Of a DNA stretch of 64,000 nucleotides, positions 1-8,247 are shown piece after piece. The stretch is from contig NZ_QOKV01000016.1 of assembly GCF_008365405.1 (NCBI RefSeq), positions 62,001 through 126,000 on the forward strand, read 5' to 3'. Source of the DNA: Azospirillum brasilense (GTDB lineage: Bacteria; Pseudomonadota; Alphaproteobacteria; Azospirillales; Azospirillaceae). Below the pieces are notes generated by a model. The model was not told where the DNA came from and did not search any database. It saw only the letters and a program-made list of their open reading frames with translations. The number at the start of each line of letters is the position of its first letter. The stretch's first letter is position 1. A program made the position numbers and the translations under genes.

Positions 1-382
1 GAAACTGGGGGAATGGCTGTCGCCTCTATGACCCTTGGCGGAAGACAACCATGTCGGGATTTTGTCACAAGCGTATGCGCGCGGGGTTTGCGGCGCCGAT
101 CCCGCTGTGCGGCGTGCGCCCTGCGGAACGCTGTAGAAAATGTCTTAAGCTGTTCAATTGGCGAAAGAAATCTCCTCCGCTCCAGGGGCGGGGCGGACGC
201 GGTGGCCCACAGCCGGGCGGAGTCGGCACCGGGCGTCTTCGGGACCGGTACCCCTTCCGAATGGACGCGTTTCCCCCTGGCCGAATGTCGCAGGAAGGGT
301 CGTCTGGCCTTTGGCGTGCTTGACGGATGGCTCGTACCCTGTGACAAAGATAATTCGGCATCCTTTATGAGCTTGAAGACAC
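1..382. other. Gene-free leader before the cold-shock gene
   Basis: No open frame here has convincing protein character; the short frames on both strands are arginine- and proline-rich, as expected of GC-rich noncoding DNA. It probably holds the promoter and 5' leader of the cold-shock gene that follows. Long leaders are common for cold-shock genes, but I could not place a clean -35/-10 pair. Confidence 0.4.
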
Positions 383-994
383 ATGTTCGACCGCCCGCCC
401 CGCCAGGGCTACCGCGCTCCCGAGATCACCAAGGCCAACGTCACCGCCACTGTGAAGTGGTTCAACCCCACCAAGGGGTTCGGCTTCGTGTCCCCCGAGG
501 ACGGTTCGCCCGACGCCTTCCTGCACGTCTCCGCGGTTCAGGCCGCCGGCTATGACGCGCTCGACGAAGGCGCTACCATCGTTTGCGACCTTGCCCGCGG
601 CCCGAAGGGTCCGCAGGTTGCTTCCATTCAATCCGTGGACACGTCCACCGCGTCCCGCGCGCCGGCCCGTCCGGCCCGCGCGGGCGCTGGCGGCGGCTTT
701 GGCGGCGGCGGCTATGACCGTGGCGGCTACGGCGGCGGCGGCGGCGGTTACGACCGCGGCGGCTGGGGCAACGACGCCGGCGGCGGCGAAGAGGTCGACG
801 GCACCGTCAAGTGGTTCAACGCCGACAAGGGCTTCGGCTTCATCACGCCGAGCACCGGCGGCAAGGACGTCTTCGTCCACGTGAACGTTCTGCGTCGCTC
901 CGGCATGCAGTCGCTCCAGGAAGGCGATCAGGTGCGCGTGACCGTCCGCCAGGGCCAGAAGGGTCCGGAGGCCGGCAAGGTCGAGTACCGCTAA
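383..994 (+). CDS. Double cold-shock-domain protein
   Basis: 203-aa nucleic-acid-binding protein with two CspA-type cold-shock domains. The first spans about residues 17-85 and contains VKWFNPTKGFGFV (RNP1) with FLHVSAV (RNP2). The second spans about 138-203 and contains VKWFNADKGFGFI with VFVHVNVL. A Gly/Tyr/Arg-rich linker of about 40 residues joins them, similar to RGG-type RNA-binding tails. Such proteins act as cytoplasmic RNA chaperones or antiterminators. Alphaproteobacteria often carry two-domain versions of about this length. The ATG at 383 was chosen because it opens the frame just before the first domain. A GC-rich terminator follows. Confidence 0.9.
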   Translation: MFDRPPRQGYRAPEITKANVTATVKWFNPTKGFGFVSPEDGSPDAFLHVSAVQAAGYDALDEGATIVCDLARGPKGPQVASIQSVDTSTASRAPARPARAGAGGGFGGGGYDRGGYGGGGGGYDRGGWGNDAGGGEEVDGTVKWFNADKGFGFITPSTGGKDVFVHVNVLRRSGMQSLQEGDQVRVTVRQGQKGPEAGKVEYR

Positions 995-1019
995 GCCGTC
1001 TTCAGTCTCTGAAGAACGG

Positions 1020-1057
1020 CCGGGGCGCTTCCGCAAGGAGGCGCCCCGGTTCGTTTT
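1020..1057 (+). terminator. Rho-independent terminator of the cold-shock gene
   Basis: A 13-bp stem with one wobble pair (arms 1020-1032 and 1037-1049, loop GCAA) is followed by TTCGTTTT. It lies 26 bp after the stop codon. Confidence 0.8.
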
Positions 1058-1294
1058 CGGGCCTCTGATGCCGTCGCCCAAGGTTCCCGCATCGTTGCGG
1101 CGAATCCCCATCTTGCCCAAACCTTGTGCATGCTGCGACATTGCCCGGGCGGCATGGACCCGCGGGTCCCGGAACACGGCGGTGTCAGGGGGCTTGCCGA
1201 CCGCGCGGAACGGCAATCGCCGGTGCGATGGATGTCCCGTCCGCCGGGCGTCCGGACCGAGACTGTGGGGGAGGGTGAAGAGGTGAGGGAAGGC

Positions 1295-2017
1295 ATGAGG
1301 AACGATCCGCCGGGCTTCCGGCCCCAGGACGCCGCGACGCTGCGGTCCAACGCGCTGTTCGGGCGCCTGCCCGACCGGTCGCTGGAGTTGCTTGTCAGCA
1401 CGGCCCAGGTGCGCACGGTGCCGCGCGGCACCACCCTGTTCGTTCAGGACGAGGATGCCGACCGCTTCTTCGCGCTGCTCGACGGTTGGGTAAAGCTCTA
1501 CCGGCTGACCCGCGACGGGGCGGAGGCGGTGGTGACCATCGTCGCCCCCGGCGAGACCTTCGCCGAGGCCGCCATGTTCGCCAGCGGCAAGTTCCCGGTC
1601 TGCGCGGAGGCGGTCGCCGAGTCGCGCGTCATGACCCTGACGGCGGAGGGCTTCGCCCGCTGCCTGCGCGACGACGAACAGATCGCCTTCGCCATGCTGG
1701 GGTCCCTGTCGGTGCGGCTGCGCCACCTCGTCCAGCAGATCGAGCAATTGCAGGTCCAGCCGACCGCCCAGCGGGTCGGCAGTTTCCTGCTGCGCTTCTG
1801 CCCGGAGGGCGGTGGCGCCACCAGCTTCGCACTGCCCTTCGACAAGGCGCTGGTCGCGCGGCGCCTCGGCATGCAGCCGGAAACCTTCTCCCGGGCGCTG
1901 GCGAAGCTGCGCGGGGTGGGGGTGGAGACGCAGGGCGGGACAGTGTCCGTCGCCGACCTGGACGCGCTGCGCCGCTTCTGCAACGCCGACTCCGGGGGCG
2001 GCGAGCACGGCGGTTGA
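1295..2017 (+). CDS. Crp/Fnr-family transcriptional regulator
   Basis: 240-aa regulator with an N-terminal cyclic-nucleotide-binding-type beta-roll (about residues 20-140), a dimerisation helix (about 145-165) and a C-terminal winged helix. The recognition helix reads ETFSRALAKLR, typical of the family. There is no N-terminal cysteine cluster of the FNR type, so a direct oxygen-sensing [4Fe-4S] role is unlikely; DNR/NNR-like or metabolite sensing is possible. The start at ATG 1295 was chosen because GAGGTGAGGGAAGG lies just upstream. An in-frame extension back to 1124 has no such site. It has its own transcription unit, and the ligand is unknown. Confidence 0.85.
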   Translation: MRNDPPGFRPQDAATLRSNALFGRLPDRSLELLVSTAQVRTVPRGTTLFVQDEDADRFFALLDGWVKLYRLTRDGAEAVVTIVAPGETFAEAAMFASGKFPVCAEAVAESRVMTLTAEGFARCLRDDEQIAFAMLGSLSVRLRHLVQQIEQLQVQPTAQRVGSFLLRFCPEGGGATSFALPFDKALVARRLGMQPETFSRALAKLRGVGVETQGGTVSVADLDALRRFCNADSGGGEHGG

Positions 2018-2172
2018 CGGGCCGGGCCGGGCTGGGCGCAGTCTGGGGTTGTCATCGTCCGCGATGCCTTGCCGATGAAGGGTTGCGGCGGGCCGCAGTG
2101 GCATGTTCACGCGCGGCGGCCCTGTGATATCCTCCCGCGACCGGAGGCTGCGGGTGGCGCGGAGGGAGTTCG

Positions 2173-5154
2173 ATGAGCGACGAGTTTCTTTTCGCCGACG
2201 ACGAGCCGGGTATCGAGGCCGAAACGGCGAAGGAAGCGGCGCCGGAGCCCGCCGAACCCTGGATCATCCTGATCGTCGACGACGATCCGGCCATCCACGC
2301 GACCACCAAGATGGTGCTGCGCGGCTTCACCTTCGAAGGCCGCCCGGCGCACTTCCTGTCCGCTGGAACCGCGGCGGAGGCGCGCAGCCTGCTGGAGCAG
2401 AATCCGGCCATCGCCGTGGTGCTTCTGGACGTGGTCATGGAGTCGGACGACGCCGGCCTGCGGCTGGTGCGCATGATCCGCAGCGAGTTGAACAACCGGC
2501 GCGTGCGCATCATCCTGCGCACCGGCCAGCCGGGGCAGGCGCCGGAACGCGACGTCATCCTGAACTACGACATCAACGACTACAAATCGAAGACGGAGCT
2601 GACGGCGCAGAAGCTGTTCACCTCGGTCGTCGCCGCCCTGCGCGGCTATCAGGATATCACCGCCATCGAGGACCACCGCTGGGGGCTTGAGCGCATCCTG
2701 GACGCCTCCTCCGCCCTGCTCGACAAGCGGACCATGGCGGAGTTCGTCCGCGGCGCGGTGTCGAAGATCGCCGAGATCTGCCCGCCCTGCGACGGCATCG
2801 CCCTGTGCAGCCGCTGGACCGAGGAGGAAACCGGTGGTGCCGCGCGCGACCCGCTGGTGCTGGGGGCCGGCGGCATCCACGCGGCGGCGGAGGGCAAGCC
2901 GGTGCGCGCCGCCCTGCCGGCGGAGGCGGCGGAGGCGGTGACGCAGGCGCTGGCCGACGGGCGGAACCGCTATGAGCGGGAGCGCAGCCTGCTGGTCTTC
3001 CGCTCCACCTCGCGGCACCACGACACGGTGTTCCACATCAACCACCGGCGCCCCCTGACGGAGGACGAACGGCGGCTGCTGGAGGTCTTCTGCTCCAAGG
3101 TCGCGGTCGGCTTCGACAACGTGCATCTGTACGAGGAACTGACCGCGCTGAACCGCAACCTGGAGAGCCAGGTGGCCGACCGGACCCGCGAACTGGTCGC
3201 CGCGACCGAGGCGGCGGAGGCCGCAAGGGCGGAGGCCGAGGCCGCCAACCAGGCCAAATCGTTGTTCCTGGCGACCATGAGCCACGAGATCCGCACCCCG
3301 ATGAACGGCGTCCAGGGCATGCTGGAACTGCTGGAATACACGCCGCTGACCCCCGAGCAGCAGGAGCTGGTCACCGTCGTCCGCGATTCGGCGGGGGCGC
3401 TGCTGACCATCATCAACGACATCCTGGACTTCTCGAAGATCGAAGCCGGGCGGCTGGACCTGGAGCACGCCCCGGTGTCGCTGTCCGCGGTGGTGGAGGG
3501 CGTGGCCGAGACGCTGGCCCCGGCAGCGCGGCAGAAGGATCTGGCGCTGGTCACCTACGTCGATCCCGACCTGCCGCCACTGGTCATGGGCGATTCGGTG
3601 CGCATCCGGCAGGTGCTGTTCAACATCGCCGGCAACGCCGTGAAGTTCACCCCCTCCGGCTCGGTGCGCATCCGGGCCGAGCTGGCGCGGTTCGAGGACG
3701 GGCGGGCGACGATCCGGATCACCGTGACCGACACCGGAATCGGCATCGCCAAGGAGGCACAGACCCAGCTCTTCGACCCCTTCACCCAGGCGGAGGCCTC
3801 GACCACCCGTCGCTTTGGCGGGACCGGGCTGGGGCTGTCGATCTGCCGTCGACTGGCCGAGCTGATGGGCGGCGAGGTCGGGGTGGCGAGCGAGCCGGGC
3901 CGCGGCTCCACCTTCTGGTTCACCTTCACCGCCGATCTCGCCGCGGACCGCGACGCCGCGGGCGTCGGGGCTCCGCCGCTGGCCGGGCTGTCGGTGCTGC
4001 TCCTGGCCGCCGACGCGGAGGAGCGGCGGTTCCTCGCCCGCTACTTGAACACCGACGGTGCCGTTCTGCTGGACGCGCCGGATGCGGCGGCGGGGATGCA
4101 GGCCCTGGCGCCGGGGGCGCCCTGCGACGTCGTGCTCACCACTTCGGAAGCGGATTTGCAGGCGCTGGACACCGCAGCGCCTGGGCTGGCGCGCGGGCGG
4201 GTGCTGCTGGGGGGGCTGGGCGCCTTGATCGACGCGGTCGGGCTGGCCCGACCGGTGCGCCGCGGCCATCTGGTGCGCGCCGTGCTCGCCGCCGCGGGTC
4301 GCGGGCCGGCGGTCGAGACCGATGCGGGGCATCCCGGACCAACGGCGGTTTCTTTGGCGGAGGATGGAGCGGCGCCTCCACCCCGCATCCTGGTGGCCGA
4401 GGACCATCCGACCAACCGGCAGGTCATCCAGCGGCAACTCGCCCTGCTCGGCCAGACGGTGGACTTGGCGGAGGACGGCGTCCAGGCGCTGGCCCTGTGG
4501 CGTGACGGGAATTACGCGCTGCTGCTCACCGACTGCCAGATGCCGGAGATGGACGGCTTCGAGCTGACCCGGCTGATCCGTGCCGAGGAGGCGGCGGGCG
4601 GTCGTCCCCGCCTGCCCATCATCGCGGTCACCGCCAACGCCATGGCCGGCGAGGCGCAGCGCTGTCTGTCCGCGGGGATGGACGACGCCGTGTCGAAGCC
4701 GGTGGAGATCGGCCAACTGCGCCGCTTGCTGGACCGCCACTTGCCGTCCATGACCGCGTCCGAACCGGCGCCGGTTCCCTCGGCATCCGCCGCGACGCCG
4801 GACCCCCGCCCCGACGCGCCACCCATCGACGTGGGGGTCCTGGCGACCCTGTTCGACGGGGACATGGAGTTCGTCGGGCAACTGCTGCAGGAGTTCATCG
4901 TCTCCAACAGCGCCAGCCGCGACCGCCTGGTCGCCGCCCATGAGGCGGAGGATTGGGACGGCGTGCGTCAGGCCGCCCACAAGCTGGCGGGGTCCTCCCG
5001 CACGGTGGGCGCGCGCGATCTCGCCATGGCGAGCGATGCCATCGAACTGTCCTGTGTGGAGCGGCGGCTGGACGGCATCGGTTCGCTGGTCGCCCGCGTC
5101 GACCATGAACTTGGCCGCGCCGCCGCGTACATTCATGGCATGGCGCCGGCTTAG
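2173..5154 (+). CDS. Hybrid sensor histidine kinase with N-terminal receiver, DUF3369-like region and Hpt
   Basis: 993-aa multi-domain phosphorelay protein with no membrane segment. In order: receiver domain (about residues 28-160, predicted phospho-Asp86 in LLDVVMES); a DUF3369-like sensory region (about 180-330); a coiled coil; HisKA with SHEIRTPMNG (His371); HATPase with G1/G2 boxes (DTGIGI, GGTGLGLSI); a degenerate receiver-like stretch (about 600-710); a second receiver (Asp787 in LLTDCQMPEMDG); and a C-terminal Hpt (His936 in AAHKLAGSS). The full relay His-Asp-His is present in one chain. The partner regulator is not adjacent. The start follows GGAGGGAGTTCG. The input signal cannot be read from the sequence. 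Confidence 0.9.
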   Translation: MSDEFLFADDEPGIEAETAKEAAPEPAEPWIILIVDDDPAIHATTKMVLRGFTFEGRPAHFLSAGTAAEARSLLEQNPAIAVVLLDVVMESDDAGLRLVRMIRSELNNRRVRIILRTGQPGQAPERDVILNYDINDYKSKTELTAQKLFTSVVAALRGYQDITAIEDHRWGLERILDASSALLDKRTMAEFVRGAVSKIAEICPPCDGIALCSRWTEEETGGAARDPLVLGAGGIHAAAEGKPVRAALPAEAAEAVTQALADGRNRYERERSLLVFRSTSRHHDTVFHINHRRPLTEDERRLLEVFCSKVAVGFDNVHLYEELTALNRNLESQVADRTRELVAATEAAEAARAEAEAANQAKSLFLATMSHEIRTPMNGVQGMLELLEYTPLTPEQQELVTVVRDSAGALLTIINDILDFSKIEAGRLDLEHAPVSLSAVVEGVAETLAPAARQKDLALVTYVDPDLPPLVMGDSVRIRQVLFNIAGNAVKFTPSGSVRIRAELARFEDGRATIRITVTDTGIGIAKEAQTQLFDPFTQAEASTTRRFGGTGLGLSICRRLAELMGGEVGVASEPGRGSTFWFTFTADLAADRDAAGVGAPPLAGLSVLLLAADAEERRFLARYLNTDGAVLLDAPDAAAGMQALAPGAPCDVVLTTSEADLQALDTAAPGLARGRVLLGGLGALIDAVGLARPVRRGHLVRAVLAAAGRGPAVETDAGHPGPTAVSLAEDGAAPPPRILVAEDHPTNRQVIQRQLALLGQTVDLAEDGVQALALWRDGNYALLLTDCQMPEMDGFELTRLIRAEEAAGGRPRLPIIAVTANAMAGEAQRCLSAGMDDAVSKPVEIGQLRRLLDRHLPSMTASEPAPVPSASAATPDPRPDAPPIDVGVLATLFDGDMEFVGQLLQEFIVSNSASRDRLVAAHEAEDWDGVRQAAHKLAGSSRTVGARDLAMASDAIELSCVERRLDGIGSLVARVDHELGRAAAYIHGMAPA

Positions 5155-5181
5155 CGAACCGGCGCCGGCCCAATCAGTCGA

Positions 5182-5217
5182 TCAAGCGGCTCCTCAAGCG
5201 GCTCCTCAAGCGGCTAT
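5182..5217. repeat. Three tandem 12-bp repeats at the chemoreceptor stop codon
   Basis: TCAAGCGGCTCC occurs at 5182, 5194 and 5206 (the last copy ends in AT). On the minus strand each 12-bp unit contains an in-frame TGA, so the first copy met supplies the stop of the chemoreceptor gene and the others are back-up stops. Confidence 0.8.
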
Positions 5218-7197
5218 TGGCCTCAGGGCGCGGTCGCGGACCAGCGCGTTGAACCTCTGCTCAAATCCGGCCTTCGCCTCGTCCGGCAGCTCGAAACGGA
5301 TGTGGCAGCTCTGGGCCTCGACCGTCACGACGGTGAAGGGCAGGGGCATGCCGAAGCCGTCGATGTGCAGCGTGCCGCGCGCACCGTTCGTGGCGCCGTC
5401 CCAGACCTGCAGCGCGGCGCCGCTGGAGGACAGGTTGTGCAGGCGGCAGATCCGGTTGCCGGCGGGGGTGTCGGCGCGGGCGGGCAGTTCCACCGCATAG
5501 CGGGCCTCGCGGCGGCGGTCCACCTCGCTCATCGACGTGCGGACGACCCGAACCAGGATGCCGCGCAGCTCGTCGATGCTTCCCGAGACGTCGTCGGCGA
5601 TGACGCGCACGTCGGCGGCGCGGTCGCCGGTGGCCTTCGCCTCGCTGGAGACCTCGGCGATGCGGCGGGAGACCTCGCGCGCGGCGTCGGCGGTCTGGTT
5701 GACGTTCCGGCTGATCTCCTGGGTCGCGGCGGCCTGTTCCTCCATCGCGGCGGCGATGGCGGCGGCCACCTGATCGACCTCGGTTATGCTGTCGGTGATG
5801 GTGGAGACGGCGGCCACGGCCCCGCCGGTCGCGGCCTGGATCTCGCCGATCTGGGTGGCGATGTCCTCCGTCGCCTGCGCGGTCTGGTTCGCCAGATTCT
5901 TCACCTCGCTCGCCACCACGGCGAAGCCCTTGCCGGCCTCGCCGGCACGGGCGGCCTCGATGGTGGCGTTCAGCGCCAGAAGATTGGTCTGGCTGGCGAT
6001 CGTCTGGATGAGCTGGGCGACGTCGCCAATCTTCTGCACGGCGTTGGACAGCGACTGGATGGTGCCGCGCGCCTGGTCGCCCTTCTCCACAGCGATGCGG
6101 GTGATGCTGCTGGCCTGCGCCACCTGTGTGCCGATCTCGCGGATCGAGGCGGCCAGCTCTTCCGAGGCGGCGGCGACGGTCTGGGCGTTGCGCAGGGCCT
6201 GTTCCGCGGCGGCGGCAACCGACTGGCTGTTCGCCCCGACGGCGTCCGCCGACCGGGCCATGGCCGCGGCGTTGCCTTCCATCTGCCCGGTGCGCTCGGC
6301 CACCCGGTCCACGGCGTTGCGGGTTTCGCGCTCCACCGTCTGGGCCATGTTCTCCAGCGCGTCGCGCTTGGCGATCTCGGCCTGCTCGCGCTGGCGTTCC
6401 TGTTCCTGGCGCATGCGCTGATTTTCCAGCCCGTTGGCCTTGAACACCTCCACCGCGCGGGCCATCGCGCCGATTTCGTCACGCCCGTCGCTGCCCGGGA
6501 CGGCTTCGGCATAGTCGCCGTCGGCGATTCGCCGCATGGCCGCGGTCAGGCGCCCCACCGGGCCGGTGACCCGGCGGACCACAATCATCACGCCCAGCAG
6601 CACCATGGCGATGCCGACCGCCAGCAGCGTCCAGGCGGTCGTGCTGGCGGTGCCGTGGGTCTTCTGGGCCGCCTCGTAGTTCTCGCCGGCGACGCGCACC
6701 TGGAGGTCGATCAGCAGGCCGATGCGGTCGGTGACGGGATCGATGGTCTGGTACAACTCCTTCCGGACGAAGCCGTCCAACGCGCGGCCGTCCTTGTCCA
6801 ACAGGATGCCGATCAGCCGCTCGATCAGGATGTCGGCCTTGGCCATGTCCGGCTTGATCTGATCGACCAGCGCCCGCTCCTCGGCGTTGAGCGTGTTGGC
6901 CAGATAGGCGGACCAGTGCGACCGTATGTCCTCCTTCGCCTTGCGGGTCGACGCCAGGCTCTCGTCCCAGGTGAAATTGCCGTTGCGGGCCTTGTGCGAG
7001 GCGTCGACGATGAAGACGGCGTAGGCGTCCGAGATGATCTTCAGGTTGCGCAGCGGCAGCACCCGGTCGTCATGCACCGACCGCAGATCGGCGTTCGCCA
7101 TGTTGAGCGCGCGCAGCCCGACGACGTCGCTGACGGCGAGCAGAAGGCCGAGCAGGTTCAAAACCACAAGAAGAAGAACTTTGATGGAGAGGCGCAT
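5206..7197 (-). CDS. Methyl-accepting chemotaxis protein with C-terminal PilZ domain
   Basis: 663-aa inner-membrane chemoreceptor. A first membrane helix (about residues 5-27) is followed by a periplasmic four-helix-bundle-type sensor (about 30-185), a second helix (about 190-212), HAMP (about 213-265) and an MCP signalling domain containing NLLALNATIEAARAGE. The last roughly 100 residues begin with the RREARYAVELP motif of PilZ domains, which bind cyclic di-GMP, so c-di-GMP may tune this receptor. The start was placed at ATG 7197, directly before the first hydrophobic helix; an in-frame extension to 7347 would put 50 charged residues ahead of the anchor. It is convergent with the hybrid kinase. 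Confidence 0.9.
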   Translation of the reverse strand: MRLSIKVLLLVVLNLLGLLLAVSDVVGLRALNMANADLRSVHDDRVLPLRNLKIISDAYAVFIVDASHKARNGNFTWDESLASTRKAKEDIRSHWSAYLANTLNAEERALVDQIKPDMAKADILIERLIGILLDKDGRALDGFVRKELYQTIDPVTDRIGLLIDLQVRVAGENYEAAQKTHGTASTTAWTLLAVGIAMVLLGVMIVVRRVTGPVGRLTAAMRRIADGDYAEAVPGSDGRDEIGAMARAVEVFKANGLENQRMRQEQERQREQAEIAKRDALENMAQTVERETRNAVDRVAERTGQMEGNAAAMARSADAVGANSQSVAAAAEQALRNAQTVAAASEELAASIREIGTQVAQASSITRIAVEKGDQARGTIQSLSNAVQKIGDVAQLIQTIASQTNLLALNATIEAARAGEAGKGFAVVASEVKNLANQTAQATEDIATQIGEIQAATGGAVAAVSTITDSITEVDQVAAAIAAAMEEQAAATQEISRNVNQTADAAREVSRRIAEVSSEAKATGDRAADVRVIADDVSGSIDELRGILVRVVRTSMSEVDRRREARYAVELPARADTPAGNRICRLHNLSSSGAALQVWDGATNGARGTLHIDGFGMPLPFTVVTVEAQSCHIRFELPDEAKAGFEQRFNALVRDRALRPIAA

Positions 7198-7289
7198 TGC
7201 AGACTTCCCGCGGATTTCGACAGGCACCCGCTGTTTCCCATCGTCGTGCGACGGTGCGGGTTTCAGAGGCGTCAGGCGTGGATGGAACG

Positions 7290-7329
7290 AAAAAATCGCC
7301 GTCCGCGGGATGGGCGCGGACGGCGATTT
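7290..7329 (-). terminator. Strong terminator downstream of the 99-aa protein gene
   Basis: A perfect 15-bp stem (arms 7293-7307 and 7315-7329, 7-nt loop) is followed on the minus strand by six T residues. It ends the transcription unit of the small protein at 7428-7727 and separates it from the chemoreceptor gene. Confidence 0.85.
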
Positions 7330-7427
7330 CTTGCTTTTGCTCTGCACAACCGGCCGCGCGATCCGGGCCCTGTCCGAACATCCGGCGGGTGTTTACGGTC
7401 GGTGCCTCGTCTTCAACCCCTCGGGCG

Positions 7428-7727
7428 TCAGTGGACCTTGACCTCGTTCCCGTGATCGCGGCGGTAGATGTGCACATGGTAGGCGGCCATCGGATTGCCC
7501 CGGACATACTCCAGCAGACGGCGTTCCATGTCCGGCGTGGCGTTGCGGATCAGCATCTGCCAAGCCGGCTCCATCGTGGCGCGCTGGGTCTCGTCGTGCG
7601 GCAGCATGATGAAGCCCGCCCATTCTGGCCGGAAATCAGCGAGATAGCTTTCGGCATAATGCCGCATCATGGACGCGTCGTTGACGTTGACCGACTTCAT
7701 GTTCTCGAAGCAGACACGAAGCTGCAT
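7428..7727 (-). CDS. Conserved small protein of unknown function beside fixX
   Basis: 99-aa cytoplasmic protein that I do not recognise. It is rich in Met, His, Tyr and Arg, has no signal peptide, membrane helix or cysteine cluster, and ends in a hydrophilic tail. One cysteine lies near the N-terminus (LRVCFEN). The start at 7727 was chosen because AGGGAGACGGAAC lies immediately upstream; the in-frame extension to 7793 has none. It sits downstream of fixX in the same direction but beyond a terminator, so it is probably a separate unit whose promoter I could not identify. Confidence 0.65.
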   Translation of the reverse strand: MQLRVCFENMKSVNVNDASMMRHYAESYLADFRPEWAGFIMLPHDETQRATMEPAWQMLIRNATPDMERRLLEYVRGNPMAAYHVHIYRRDHGNEVKVH

Positions 7728-7847
7728 GTTCCGTCTCCCTCGTTTCGCAGGTCTCGATACAACGGATATGTGCAGCGTCCGTCCCTTCCGCATCCATCGG
7801 GCGGGCGGAAAATTTGGGCGGGGGCGGCGAGATAACCGTGCAACGAA

Positions 7848-7880
7848 GAAAACCCCTCCCCGCGGAGCGGGAAGGGGTTC
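7848..7880 (-). terminator. Terminator after fixX
   Basis: A 13-bp stem with one mismatch (arms 7851-7863 and 7867-7879, loop of three bases) is followed on the minus strand by TTTTCTTC. It lies about 75 bp past the fixX stop and should end the fixABCX transcript. Confidence 0.75.
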
Positions 7881-7953
7881 CAGTCATGGCGGATAGGAGA
7901 GGGAGACGACCGGCGGACCAGCGGCGAAGGCCGTAGGACCGCCGGTGCGTTCC

Positions 7954-8247
7954 TCAACCAAACTTATAACTGATGCCGTAGCCGCCCCGCGGGTAGTCCC
8001 ACTGAATATTTTCCTTGTCCTGGCAGACCACGCGGCAGGTGCCGCATTCCAGGCAACCGTCGGTGGCCAGCGTCACGCTGCCCGTCTCGTTCTTGCTGTA
8101 GCAGGCCGCCGGGCAGCAGACGGTGCAGGCCTGGGACTCGCAGGACTTGCAGACCGCGTCGTTGCGGATCTGGATGTGCGGCCGGCTCTCGTCGACGATG
8201 TAGCGGTTCTGGTACAGCTTCTCTTCGATCTTGACCACGATGCTCAT
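7954..8247 (-). CDS. fixX: Ferredoxin-like protein FixX
   Basis: 97-aa iron-sulfur protein that works with FixABC, the electron-bifurcating flavoprotein system that gives nitrogenase low-potential electrons. Two cysteine groups are visible, CKSCESQACTVCCPAAC (about residues 33-50) and CLECGTCRVVC (about 69-79), as in FixX and ETF-quinone oxidoreductase ferredoxin domains. Its ATG overlaps the fixC stop by 4 bp (ATGA), indicating translational coupling. It is the last gene of the fixABCX operon, which starts at a NifA/sigma-54 promoter upstream of fixA. Confidence 0.93.
   Translation of the reverse strand: MSIVVKIEEKLYQNRYIVDESRPHIQIRNDAVCKSCESQACTVCCPAACYSKNETGSVTLATDGCLECGTCRVVCQDKENIQWDYPRGGYGISYKFG

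Noticed and set aside
2107..5136. A 1009-codon open frame antisense to the hybrid kinase
   Set aside because: Low-complexity Arg/Gly/Gln composition and complete overlap with a well-formed gene.
7730..7850. A sigma-54 promoter for the 99-aa protein gene
   Set aside because: Only a GG-N10-GC pattern can be found; the TGGCAC and TTGC parts and a NifA site are missing.
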